A program made the translations under genes and the position numbers. Positions 7,978-14,133 of a DNA stretch of 29,948 nt are shown here, piece by piece; within the stretch, counting starts at the first letter, position 1, and every line of letters starts with the position of its first letter. The notes under the pieces are model-generated. The model was not told where the DNA came from and searched no databases. It saw only the letters and a list, made by a program, of their open reading frames with translations. This DNA comes from a virus. The stretch covers positions 1 through 29,948 of IMG/VR virus record IMGVR_UViG_3300044949_000347; one strand, 5' to 3'.

Positions 7978-8225
7978 TTTAGGCTAATTACTTCGCCTGT
8001 AGGAAGACCTGCATAGTCGCATAGCCATCCGTTCCATTCAAAGCGTACTTCCTTCTCTCTGCCCTTATATGAGGCTGCTAGAAGTCTAATTTGACTTTGC
8101 ACTAATTCGATACTTTGAAAACTACCTTTGCCCTTATTCATCCACTTAGACCACTCCCCATTTGAAAGCCTGTAGCGGATCTCAAGAGAGTAATCAAGTC
8201 TAGATTTTGGGAGCATTCTAGGCAT
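7974..8225 (-). CDS. Unknown early protein (83 aa)
   Basis: A small basic protein, strand-rich in the first half (SLEIRYRLSNGEWSKWMNKG) with a C-terminal strand pair (VRFEWNGWLCDYAG). It overlaps the Cro/CI-like gene by 8 nt and the sigma-like gene by 4 nt, so it is an integral part of this regulatory cluster. No catalytic motif or membrane segment is visible, and I cannot name a family. Confidence 0.55.
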   Translation of the reverse strand: MPRMLPKSRLDYSLEIRYRLSNGEWSKWMNKGKGSFQSIELVQSQIRLLAASYKGREKEVRFEWNGWLCDYAGLPTGEVISLK

Positions 8226-8427
8226 TCTGTTTCTTTTCTCTGATTACAACTTCTAATCCTATAGCCTCACATATCATTCTAAGATTGAAAAGGCTGATAG
8301 ATTCCCATCCATTCTCAACTTGGTTAATAGGTGCATGGCTTATGCCTAATTTCTTACAGAGTTCTAACTGAGTGAAGCCGCTTTTCTTCCTGGCTTGCCT
8401 GATAAATCTTCCTTCTTCTACGCTCAT
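8218..8427 (-). CDS. Cro/CI-type (XRE) helix-turn-helix regulator
   Basis: A 69-aa protein that is almost entirely an HTH_3 domain: RQARKKSGFTQLELCKKLG (helices 1-2), SHAPINQVENGW (recognition helix), and a final helix with LRMICEAIGLEV. It is the first gene after the promoter candidate at 8445-8473, so it may repress or activate its own transcript. The domain ending also resembles antitoxins of HipB/HigA type, but no partner toxin is adjacent. No integrase is present, so a lysogeny repressor role is not supported. Confidence 0.8.
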   Translation of the reverse strand: MSVEEGRFIRQARKKSGFTQLELCKKLGISHAPINQVENGWESISLFNLRMICEAIGLEVVIREKKQNA

Positions 8428-8444
8428 TTGGTTTGTTATTTATT

Positions 8445-8473
8445 CAAATATAGTATTAAAATTAATATCCAAT
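8445..8473 (-). promoter_or_regulatory. Bacteroidota-type promoter candidate for the regulator operon
   Basis: On the minus strand, ATTG (8470-8473) is followed by 17 nt and TATATTTG (8445-8452). This is a full match to the TAnnTTTG -7 box with a -33 TTG at allowed spacing. Transcription would start near 8440, about a dozen bases before the ATG at 8427. The surrounding stretch is very AT-rich. Confidence 0.6.
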
Positions 8474-8492
8474 CTAAAAGGATGAATTTTGT

Positions 8493-8834
8493 CTAAAAAG
8501 GTAACATTTTATAAATCCCCATCTGAATGAATTCTTCCCCTTTCTTGACAATGCACTTCCTGACATTTAACTCGAAGACCATTTTATCATTAAAGCCGTA
8601 CTTCTTTTGGGCTAGGTCTAGGGTGACTTTGATCCCGTTGTCAATATCGGAGGCTTTTGAACTGAAACCGAAAAACAATTCCACTCTAAGCATGACATCA
8701 GGATCTACTTTTCCTGCAGGCATCCTCAGAAGCATAGTTTTTTCATGCTCCCTGTAGGCTGCTGATTTGATCTTCCTACCTAGAAATGCCCCATTGACTG
8801 AAAGAGGCTTTTCATTGATCTTGAATTGTATCAT
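8493..8834 (-). CDS. rusA: RusA-family Holliday junction resolvase
   Basis: A 113-aa endonuclease with the RusA pattern. The N-terminal strand is followed by PLSVNGAFLGRK (residues 9-20) and a basic KSAAYREHE helix. The signature SDIDNGIKVTLDLAQKKYGFNDKMV follows in pieces (near residues 61-86), with Asp63, Asp65 and Asp84 as likely metal ligands. RusA cuts four-way junctions during recombination-dependent replication or before packaging. It fits the ERF/Gp157 recombination set in the same operon. Its stop is 58 nt before the next start, with a promoter in between. Confidence 0.85.
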   Translation of the reverse strand: MIQFKINEKPLSVNGAFLGRKIKSAAYREHEKTMLLRMPAGKVDPDVMLRVELFFGFSSKASDIDNGIKVTLDLAQKKYGFNDKMVFELNVRKCIVKKGEEFIQMGIYKMLPF

Positions 8835-9007
8835 CTGAAAGCCTTATAGAGTTGATCCATCCCGATAGTGTACAGGGCTACTATGACCATAAACAAAAGA
8901 CCGAATTCAAATTCAAAATGGAATAGGGCAAAGATAGAAAGCAAGGTAGACTGTATGCTGAACAGATCCTGCTTTGAAGGTGTAAAACTCTTGATTATCT
9001 TTTTCAT
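8831..9007 (-). CDS. Small membrane protein (58 aa)
   Basis: An ATG at 9007 opens a 58-codon frame that ends by an ATGA overlap with rusA. The N-terminus is basic (MKKIIKSFTPSKQD), followed by two hydrophobic stretches (SIQSTLLSIFALFHF and LLFMVIVALYTIG) with a short FEFEFG turn. This could be a hairpin of two membrane helices. It lies 3 nt from the methyltransferase gene. The function is unknown. Confidence 0.6.
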   Translation of the reverse strand: MKKIIKSFTPSKQDLFSIQSTLLSIFALFHFEFEFGLLFMVIVALYTIGMDQLYKAFR

Positions 9008-9010
9008 TTT

Positions 9011-10093
9011 TTAAATTTTTGAAAGCCATTGTAAATAAATTTCTGTAGCAATTTGTGCAGTCATTACTGGAGGCACAGACATTCCGATAAGGTAATGATA
9101 TTGAACTCCTTTAAAATTATAGTCTTGAGGATATGATCCAATACATGAACTTTCTATTTGATTAGGCTTTCTATATTCATCAAATAAATAAAATACATCT
9201 GCATTACTTGTGTATGTGTTAGGTGTTTCATTATAATATAAATAATAATTATTAAAGCAACTATGCCTATCTTCTACTCTTGTCAATGTATCTGCGAAAT
9301 TTTTATCTCCTTTTTTTCTTTGATTCCAATATTCAAACATTTTGCCTTTTGATGCTGGTCTATCATCTATACCATAAGTATAAAACTCTTTAAACTTTAT
9401 TTCAGGCTCTTTAAAATCTAAACCTAATTTAGGTAAAGATGTAAAGAAATCAACTTGCTCAAGGAAAGGATTTGCAAGATCTTTTCTCAAGCAAATAAAG
9501 AATACTCTTTCCCTTCTTTGTGGAACTCCCATTTTAGAAGCATCAAGTAGCCAATGCTGGCAATAGTATCCTGCCTGGTCAAACTCCTTATAAATCTTCT
9601 TAACATACTCAATAGCATTTCCTAGAAGTAAGCCTTTTACATTCTCAGCCACTACTACTTTTGGCTGCAGTTTTTTTGCTAGATCAATAAAATCAAAAAA
9701 CAAAGTATCAAGGACTTGATCAGCCTGGCCTTCTCTAAATTTCTTTTCCTTCCCCCAATCAGATTCCCTATTCCCTGCCATAGAAAATGAACTGCATGGA
9801 GGTGATCCATCTAGTATGTCAAGGTTATAAAGTTCTTCTGGAAGATCCTCTCTAAGTTTAAAGGTTTGAATACCCTCAAGAAAAGAATACTTTGGATTGT
9901 GATTAGCCTTATATGCTTCCATCATTTTAGGATCAATCTCATTGCATCCTAGTACATCAAAGCCGGCTAACTTGTAGCCCATTGTAGAGCCTCCACCACA
10001 GGCAAAGCATGAAAAAACTTTCCCTTTATCCTTAGTGAATACTGCATCCTTTAAATTCCATTTGTACGGGAATCTGTGCCTATTGTCTTTCAT
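9011..10093 (-). CDS. DNA (cytosine-5) methyltransferase
   Basis: A protein of 360 aa with all core motifs of C5 methylases in order: motif I FSCFACGGGSTMGYKLAGF (27-45) for S-adenosylmethionine binding, motif IV DGSPPCSSFS (95-104) with catalytic Cys100, motif VI ENVKGL (150-155) and motif VIII QRRERVFF (192-199). The C-terminal region (about 210-330) is the target-recognition part, followed by a motif X-like segment. It probably protects phage DNA from host restriction; no cognate endonuclease is nearby. The coding sequence looks more AT-rich than its neighbours, especially in the recognition region, suggesting later acquisition. Confidence 0.92.
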   Translation of the reverse strand: MKDNRHRFPYKWNLKDAVFTKDKGKVFSCFACGGGSTMGYKLAGFDVLGCNEIDPKMMEAYKANHNPKYSFLEGIQTFKLREDLPEELYNLDILDGSPPCSSFSMAGNRESDWGKEKKFREGQADQVLDTLFFDFIDLAKKLQPKVVVAENVKGLLLGNAIEYVKKIYKEFDQAGYYCQHWLLDASKMGVPQRRERVFFICLRKDLANPFLEQVDFFTSLPKLGLDFKEPEIKFKEFYTYGIDDRPASKGKMFEYWNQRKKGDKNFADTLTRVEDRHSCFNNYYLYYNETPNTYTSNADVFYLFDEYRKPNQIESSCIGSYPQDYNFKGVQYHYLIGMSVPPVMTAQIATEIYLQWLSKI

Positions 10094-11158
10094 TTAAAAT
10101 GGTGTTATATTTTCTTGATTGATTTCAAAATCTTCTATTCCTGATCTGTGAAACTTCTCTAATCTTGGCTCTTGAACCAGTTCAGAACCGGTTACTTTTT
10201 TCGCATTCTCAAAATAGTCAAAGCCATCCTTCCCCATGTACCTATTCTTCTTTCTATTGAAGTCTATCTCAATCTCAAAAGGTACACCTACCAATTTCTG
10301 TTTCTTAATCTTATCGGTTTTAATGATTACTGTGGTATCATTTGGATCAGTAGCCCTATTCGGTCTCCATACTGAGATAGAATTATCAGTAGAGTCTGCA
10401 AATGTACCACCTCCTTTGATTTGGTATAGACTAGGTGGAGGGTAGTTTCCATCCTTCTCCTTCCTAGGTGTAGTCTGGTGCATGACAAGGTGATAGGATA
10501 CATTATTCTTTCTAGTGAAGTTTATCCTGTCCATCATAAACCTAGAAGCGTATAGGTGTTCAGGCTCTCCTGCTGTCATCTCGTGCCGTATCTTTATGTA
10601 GGGATCTACTACCACAGCCTTCACGTCTTTCTCCCAAACTAGGAATTCAAAAACTGATTCAATCTGCTCAATGGTAAAATCAGGCACTCCGTTCTTTTCC
10701 GGATAGACAAAGTAGAAAGAGTCCTTAACCATGTCAAAAGCCTTCAAGTATTCCTGCTCAGATACATCAAAATTCTTGTAGAATCTATCTGTGCTTTTTC
10801 CTAGGATAGTGTGAATGATGTCATCAAAGAATTCATCAGGTGGATAGTTTTCAGGACTAAAGAATGCAAACTTCCATCCTTCATTTATTGCCTTTAATAC
10901 GCATAGAAAAATTAAGAACTGAGACTTCCCTTCATTATTATATCCTGTCCACAGGTTAAATTCTCCTGCCTTCCAAGACCACATTTTATTTTGAATACCT
11001 CCACTACTGATTTGGTCAATGTCCCTAACATAGGTCTTCGATCCTGCCTCCTTTCCTTTCCTGAAGTTCTGCAGCATTGAATCTCTCTGCCCTGCAAAGG
11101 TTTTGATAGATGCCTCGCAAAATTCCAGGTCAAAGGTCTTATCTGATTTCTTTTTCAT
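10094..11158 (-). CDS. DnaB/RepA-type replicative helicase (RecA-fold ATPase)
   Basis: A protein of 354 aa. Walker A is GYNNEGKSQ at residues 72-80. A Walker B-like strand VKAVVVDPY lies at 179-187, and VMHQTTPRK near 225-233 supplies the sensor His-Gln. The family moves along ssDNA at the replication fork. The N-terminal primase-binding domain of DnaB is absent, as in many short phage helicases. It follows the initiator and a small protein at near-zero spacing, giving the usual phage order of initiator, possible loader and helicase. A KaiC-like or RepA-type ATPase is the alternative label for the same fold. Confidence 0.85.
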   Translation of the reverse strand: MKKKSDKTFDLEFCEASIKTFAGQRDSMLQNFRKGKEAGSKTYVRDIDQISSGGIQNKMWSWKAGEFNLWTGYNNEGKSQFLIFLCVLKAINEGWKFAFFSPENYPPDEFFDDIIHTILGKSTDRFYKNFDVSEQEYLKAFDMVKDSFYFVYPEKNGVPDFTIEQIESVFEFLVWEKDVKAVVVDPYIKIRHEMTAGEPEHLYASRFMMDRINFTRKNNVSYHLVMHQTTPRKEKDGNYPPPSLYQIKGGGTFADSTDNSISVWRPNRATDPNDTTVIIKTDKIKKQKLVGVPFEIEIDFNRKKNRYMGKDGFDYFENAKKVTGSELVQEPRLEKFHRSGIEDFEINQENITPF

Positions 11159-11463
11159 TCAGCAAAGTGTTTATCTATATTCTCTTTCATCTCCTGATAG
11201 GCATTATTTCTTTCTGCTACATCTTTGAACCATTGCTTCTCAAATTGATTCCTTACCCTTATTTCATCTTGAAGCATCAAGGTAGTACCTTTTACCTCAT
11301 AATCCATGATATTGATTAAATTAATATATTTTTTTTGTAAGGAATAGAGCCTCTTTAAGTTGACTTCAATCAATGCCCAGTTCTTAGTTCGCTGTGCCTG
11401 TACTATCATGCCCCAAATATCTCTATTCAGTTCATTCATTTTCTGTATATCTTTCGCTTCCAT
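11155..11463 (-). CDS. Small helical protein between initiator and helicase (possible loader)
   Basis: The ATG at 11463 shares bases with the initiator's stop (TAATG), so I start here rather than at an upstream TTG. The 102-aa product is helical and charged (EAKDIQKMNELNRDIW, later LKRLYSLQKKYINLIN) with no motif I recognise. It overlaps the helicase start by 4 nt. A helicase-loader or accessory role is suggested only by its place between the two replication proteins. Confidence 0.6.
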   Translation of the reverse strand: MEAKDIQKMNELNRDIWGMIVQAQRTKNWALIEVNLKRLYSLQKKYINLINIMDYEVKGTTLMLQDEIRVRNQFEKQWFKDVAERNNAYQEMKENIDKHFAE

Positions 11464-12176
11464 TACCACCAATTATCTTCAATAGTAGACTTTGCGTACT
11501 TAGGCTTATGTACCTGTTTGCTTTCGCTGTATCCTGTGCTTGCATTATTCTTCAAGTAGAGATTGAATGAGTTCTGTGCTTTGCTTATAGTCATTGCTTC
11601 TCCTTCCTTCAGGATCTTCCAATTCTTAAAGGCTTCTTTTACCTTCTTTTCATCTAGGTTATAGATATACTGCATTCTAATAAAGAAAGATCTTTGCATT
11701 GGCTTTTCCTTACCCATCTCTTCCTCTACTTCATCTAAAGAGATAAAAGTCTCCTTACTTATTTCATTCTTTAATTCTTTTACTTCTTTAGTTGGTTTCA
11801 CTTGCGTTTCACTTGCGTTTCGTGTGCGTTTCACTTGCGTTTCACTATCGTTTCGCTCACCTTGGTAAGTATCATATTTACAGATAGTTAGCCGTGTTGT
11901 AACCGTTTCGCTTTTTAGTACGATCATTGAATCTTTTTCAAGCATTTTTAAAAACCTCAAAACCTTAGACTTATTGATTTTCCATCTATTCGCCCAAGTT
12001 TCATAGGAGTAAACTACCTCACCCCTATTAACTTCTAAAAGTTGACCCTTAATCAAAACCTTCTTTGGTTCTATGTTAGCCGACATCAAAATGTCAAGCC
12101 ACCATTTTAAATACTCAGGCTTTGACCAGACCCAATGCTCCTGAAGTTGTCTGTGTACTTTAATCCATCCGCTCAT
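11463..12176 (-). CDS. Replication initiator / replisome organiser
   Basis: A 237-aa protein. Residues about 1-105 begin GWIKVHRQLQEHWVWSKPEY and contain a winged-helix pattern (YSYETWANRWKINKSKVLRFLKMLEKDS), the usual N-terminal DNA-binding domain of phage replication organisers. A low-complexity linker at about 110-135 contains the near-repeat SETQVKRTRNA / SETQVKPTKEV, encoded by the iteron array. The C-terminal part is helical with a DnaD-like or primosome-loading character. As with lambda O, the protein probably binds the iterons inside its own gene and recruits the helicase downstream. A structured leader with a terminator ends 4 nt before its ATG. Confidence 0.75.
   Translation of the reverse strand: MSGWIKVHRQLQEHWVWSKPEYLKWWLDILMSANIEPKKVLIKGQLLEVNRGEVVYSYETWANRWKINKSKVLRFLKMLEKDSMIVLKSETVTTRLTICKYDTYQGERNDSETQVKRTRNASETQVKPTKEVKELKNEISKETFISLDEVEEEMGKEKPMQRSFFIRMQYIYNLDEKKVKEAFKNWKILKEGEAMTISKAQNSFNLYLKNNASTGYSESKQVHKPKYAKSTIEDNWW
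11795..11860 (-). repeat. Six tandem 11-bp iterons: probable replication origin
   Basis: Six adjoining 11-bp units at 11795, 11806, 11817, 11828, 11839 and 11850. The minus-strand consensus is GCAAGTGAAAC; three units are identical on that strand and all six keep GAAAC. A seventh looser copy (AAAAGCGAAAC, 11905-11915) lies exactly 55 bp, five repeat lengths, further. Eleven bp is about one helical turn and is not a multiple of three, so the period is kept at the DNA level, not for the protein. The adjacent 11760-11794 is AT-rich with all purines on one strand, as expected of an unwinding region. The layout resembles the lambda origin within gene O. Confidence 0.75.
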
Positions 12177-12180
12177 TTTT

Positions 12181-12220
12181 TGAAAATAAAAAAGCCCGAC
12201 AGGTGGAAGACTGCCAGGCT
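12181..12220 (-). terminator. Rho-independent terminator before the replication initiator
   Basis: On the minus strand AGCCTGGCAG (12220-12211) pairs with CTGTCGGGCT (12202-12193), a 10-bp stem with two G-U pairs and an 8-nt loop. It is followed by TTTTTTATTTT. It ends the preceding early transcript. The T-tract stops only 4 nt before the initiator ATG at 12176, so the initiator needs read-through. Confidence 0.85.
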
Positions 12221-12272
12221 CAGGTTAGTTTTAACCTATGGAATCATTCTCGCTTCCACACAGGAATGATTC
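12193..12272 (-). promoter_or_regulatory. Three-hairpin structured leader with complementary loops
   Basis: Reading the minus strand, hairpin 1 is GAATCATTC / GAATGATTC (12264-12272 with 12241-12249, 9 bp perfect, 14-nt loop). Hairpin 2 is AGGTTA / TAACCT (12232-12237 with 12222-12227, 4-nt loop). Hairpin 3 is the terminator. The loop of hairpin 1 contains GTGGAAG (12253-12259) and the loop of hairpin 3 contains CTTCCAC (12203-12209), a perfect 7-nt complement that could form a kissing interaction. It may be an attenuator for the initiator gene or a short stable RNA. A near -7 box (TATATTCG) lies just upstream, but no good -33 box is visible. Confidence 0.55.
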
Positions 12273-12303
12273 TTGAATGCACGAATATAATACTTTTTTT
12301 CAA

Positions 12304-12453
12304 TTATCCTACTAGATGCCTTTTTTTTAATTCAGCAAAGACAGTTCCGTAGCATCTACCTAATTCAATAGCAATGACCTTGATAGGCTTTCTATCCTGC
12401 CAACCTTCAAAGATTATCTGCTTTTCCTCTTCAGTTACCCTGCGCCTTTTCAT
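12304..12453 (-). CDS. Tiny helix-turn-helix protein (49 aa)
   Basis: An ATG at 12453 inside the end of the 121-aa gene (23-nt overlap) opens a 49-codon frame. It reads MKRRRVTEEEKQIIFEGW, then DRKPIKVIAIELGRCYGTVF and a basic end KKRHLVG. The spacing of the two helices and the GRCYGTVF turn resemble a homeodomain-like or resolvase-type HTH, as in small phage regulators. It is the last gene before the terminator at 12181-12220. The HTH pattern is seen; the regulatory role is inferred. Confidence 0.65.
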   Translation of the reverse strand: MKRRRVTEEEKQIIFEGWQDRKPIKVIAIELGRCYGTVFAELKKRHLVG

Positions 12454-12796
12454 GCTTATCTAGGATATCTTCTACTGCATTTAGGCAATCATGGAAGATG
12501 CTGCCCCCTTCATCGATAGCGGTGTGAAGTCTTTCGAATAAGGTCACAAATTCGTGAAACTGCTTGATAGTCGCTTCGCCATTATCGTAGCCCTCAAGGT
12601 ATCTAAAAGCCTGTGTAGACTTTTTCTTTAAAGCATTGATCATGTTCTTGTGCTTGGTCTGCAAATCCAGGTCAAAGAATTTGAGCATGGAAACATCCTC
12701 ATAGTAATCAAGCATGATCTCTTGCAGGGCTAGATACACCAAGTACTTCTGGGTACTACGGTGGTTTAGTTCGGTAATTATTTCTTCTCTGGTCAT
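12431..12796 (-). CDS. Helical early protein of unknown function (121 aa)
   Basis: A mostly helical, acidic protein (ITELNHRSTQKYLVYLALQE at the N-terminus, ending DILDKHEKAQGN). No motif is recognised. The start overlaps the HTH_39-like gene by 4 nt and the end carries the start of the tiny HTH gene. Its place in an early operon with regulators and recombination genes is all that can be said. Confidence 0.6.
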   Translation of the reverse strand: MTREEIITELNHRSTQKYLVYLALQEIMLDYYEDVSMLKFFDLDLQTKHKNMINALKKKSTQAFRYLEGYDNGEATIKQFHEFVTLFERLHTAIDEGGSIFHDCLNAVEDILDKHEKAQGN

Positions 12797-12999
12797 TTGT
12801 TCAGGTAGTATTTTGCTATGCGTTTATCGTTTACATTCACCATGTCGGTGACAATGTCAAGACCTTCCTCTCGTAGATTGGCTATCCTTGCGGATAACCG
12901 GAAGCAGCCAAACATATTCAAGGCATCTAGTTGGGTGATTGAGTAGCCATTCAATAGCCACCCTTTGATCAAGGCAGTCTGTGAGTCTGTGGATTTCAT
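12793..12999 (-). CDS. HTH_39-like DNA-binding protein (68 aa)
   Basis: Started at the ATG at 12999, which overlaps the upstream stop as ATGA. An earlier in-frame ATG at 13023 would add eight residues and a 28-nt overlap. The protein reads WLLNGYSITQLDALNMFGCFRLSARI then ANLREEGLDI, the characteristic HTH_39 (PF14090) winged-helix signature: Ile-Thr, Leu-Ala, FGC-RLSARI, LR-G. Such proteins are common in phage early regions and probably regulate or bind phage DNA. Confidence 0.75.
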   Translation of the reverse strand: MKSTDSQTALIKGWLLNGYSITQLDALNMFGCFRLSARIANLREEGLDIVTDMVNVNDKRIAKYYLNK

Positions 13000-13301
13000 A
13001 GCGTTGAGATAAATTTTTTGCAATCGTTTAGATTCTTTTCAAATTCTTCCTGAGTAATCTCCTTGTAGTTTTTCTCATTCACCATGTACTGCACATAGCG
13101 AATGTTTTCTACCCTTATGCTAGGGAATAACTCAAGGCTGAAGATCGTGTCCCTATTATTAGGGTAGTAAGTTACTGCCAGGCAGGTCTTATCATTTAGC
13201 AACTTGTAGAAGTTGTAATCGTGAATACTGAAGTAGGCAGATAGCGTGAAGTCCGCTTCTACTTCTACTGATTTGAGGGTTTTGATTGTTAGATTTTCCA
13301 T
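12996..13301 (-). CDS. Unknown early protein (101 aa)
   Basis: A small mixed alpha/beta protein. The N-terminal strands (MENLTIKTLKSVEVEADFTL) are followed by FSIHDYNFYKLLN, an apparent sheet region, and a helical charged C-terminus (EITQEEFEKNLNDCKKFIS). The A-rich leader reads AAAAAACCTATG. The stop overlaps the HTH_39-like gene as ATGA. I do not recognise a family. Confidence 0.55.
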   Translation of the reverse strand: MENLTIKTLKSVEVEADFTLSAYFSIHDYNFYKLLNDKTCLAVTYYPNNRDTIFSLELFPSIRVENIRYVQYMVNEKNYKEITQEEFEKNLNDCKKFISTL

Positions 13302-13314
13302 AGGTTTTTTGTGT

Positions 13315-13416
13315 TTAGATTAATTTAAGTCCTAGCATATAGCCTAGGGCAAAGATGGGAGACATGGCTACGATAAAGTAGAGGATTTTGCCTGTGATTT
13401 GAAGTGCTTTTTTCAT
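13315..13416 (-). CDS. Very small single-pass membrane protein (33 aa)
   Basis: MKKALQITGKIL is followed by YFIVAMSPIFALGYMLG and a short LKLI end, giving a basic N-terminus and one hydrophobic segment of about 20 residues. The start at 13416 lies 16 nt after the UUCG hairpin. Phages often carry such micro-proteins in early operons. The frame is short, so the call rests on the coherent amphipathic layout. Confidence 0.45.
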   Translation of the reverse strand: MKKALQITGKILYFIVAMSPIFALGYMLGLKLI

Positions 13417-13431
13417 CGGTGTAGAAAGTAA

Positions 13432-13445
13432 AGCCCCGAAGGGCT
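13432..13445 (-). terminator. UUCG-tetraloop hairpin, terminator-like
   Basis: On the minus strand AGCCC-TTCG-GGGCT forms a 5-bp stem with the very stable UUCG loop, followed by TTTACTTTCT. The stem starts 4 nt after the stop of the 58-aa gene. The T-tract is broken, so termination may be partial. The hairpin may instead protect the 3' end of the short transcript from the promoter at 13658-13688. Confidence 0.55.
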
Positions 13446-13449
13446 GTGA

Positions 13450-13626
13450 TTAGTTAAGGATTTTAGCAGCCCACTTCTCTGCATTCTTGAAATTTGAAAA
13501 GAACTTAGATTCTAGAACTTCAGATTCTCCCTTATAAACTTGACAATACAAAGCAATTACTGATTTTTCTCCATTTTGTCTGATCATCACTTCTTTTTTT
13601 CCTGTTGAGTTTGTTAAAATTTTCAT
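13450..13626 (-). CDS. Small early protein (58 aa)
   Basis: A 58-codon frame from the ATG at 13626: MKILTNSTGKKEVMIRQNG, then SVIALYCQVYKGESEVL and a helical end NFKNAEKWAAKILN. It looks like a compact sheet followed by a helix. It lies alone between the promoter candidate 13658-13688 and the UUCG hairpin 13432-13445, so it may be made in large amounts early. No family is recognised; a small host-takeover protein is a guess. Confidence 0.6.
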   Translation of the reverse strand: MKILTNSTGKKEVMIRQNGEKSVIALYCQVYKGESEVLESKFFSNFKNAEKWAAKILN

Positions 13627-13657
13627 GGTGTTTTTTGGTTAGAGTTATTTGATAGGT

Positions 13658-13688
13658 CAAATATCTTAGGAATAAATTAGAAAACAAA
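13658..13688 (-). promoter_or_regulatory. Early promoter candidate, copy 2 of a conserved element
   Basis: On the minus strand TTTG (13685-13688) is followed by 19 nt and GATATTTG (13658-13665), one base off the TAnnTTTG -7 box at standard spacing. Nearly the same sequence occurs at 16092-16122 (identical -7 box, 15 of 19 spacer bases, and the flanking AAATAT). It lies about 32 nt upstream of the 58-aa gene's ATG. Confidence 0.65.
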
Positions 13689-13693
13689 ATATT

Positions 13694-14023
13694 TCAACAA
13701 AATTTTTGAATTAATTTTTTATTTCGTGCTTCCTTGATCACCAGAGTCACATTCTTGACAGGCAAATCTAGATCCTCGGCAATTTCATAGTTATTGTAGC
13801 CCCAACAGGAAAGGGTTATTATCCTGTTCACCTGATCCTTTGGTAGTACTTCCATCAAGTTACTTCTTGAATTGCTCTTATTTACTAGCAGGATCTTATA
13901 GAGGATGTACTGTACCACGATATTCTTGACTCCCATGATCTCGGCTATCTTATTCCTTGTGTAGCCTTGAGCGTATAAATCCTTGACAAGGGGTGCTAGG
14001 CTTTGGTATTTGCAAGCAGCCAT
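13694..14023 (-). CDS. Protein with two helix-turn-helix motifs (109 aa)
   Basis: Two similar halves each carry an HTH pattern. Residues about 9-40 read LVKDLYAQGYTRNKIAEIMG then NIVVQYILYKI. Residues about 61-100 read VNRIITLSCWGYNNYEIAEDL then VKNVTLVIKEAR. The G-Y-N-x2-I-A-E core is repeated, suggesting an internal duplication. Probably a DNA-binding regulator, perhaps reading a repeated operator. Its stop lies 5 nt beyond the promoter element that starts the next transcript. Confidence 0.65.
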   Translation of the reverse strand: MAACKYQSLAPLVKDLYAQGYTRNKIAEIMGVKNIVVQYILYKILLVNKSNSRSNLMEVLPKDQVNRIITLSCWGYNNYEIAEDLDLPVKNVTLVIKEARNKKLIQKFC

Positions 14024-14133
14024 ATTCTTTCAAAAGTTTCATTGAATGGAAGTTTTTCTGTTTGGTAGGTAGATCTTATTCCCTTAGGTGCAAGGTCTCC
14101 TGGTCTCTGTATTTCTTTTCCTAGGTATCTCAT
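13996..14133 (-). CDS. Very short protein (45 aa)
   Basis: The ATG at 14133 overlaps the upstream stop as ATGA, and the frame ends 28 nt inside the double-HTH gene. The product reads MRYLGKEIQRPGDLAPKGIR, then TYQTEKLPFNETFERIWLL. It has no membrane segment. The tight junction is the main evidence that it is translated. The function is unknown. Confidence 0.5.
   Translation of the reverse strand: MRYLGKEIQRPGDLAPKGIRSTYQTEKLPFNETFERIWLLANTKA

Noticed and set aside
11464-11472. TTG start at 11472 for the small protein before the helicase.
   Set aside because: The ATG at 11463 sits in a TAATG overlap with the initiator stop, the junction type repeated elsewhere in this genome.
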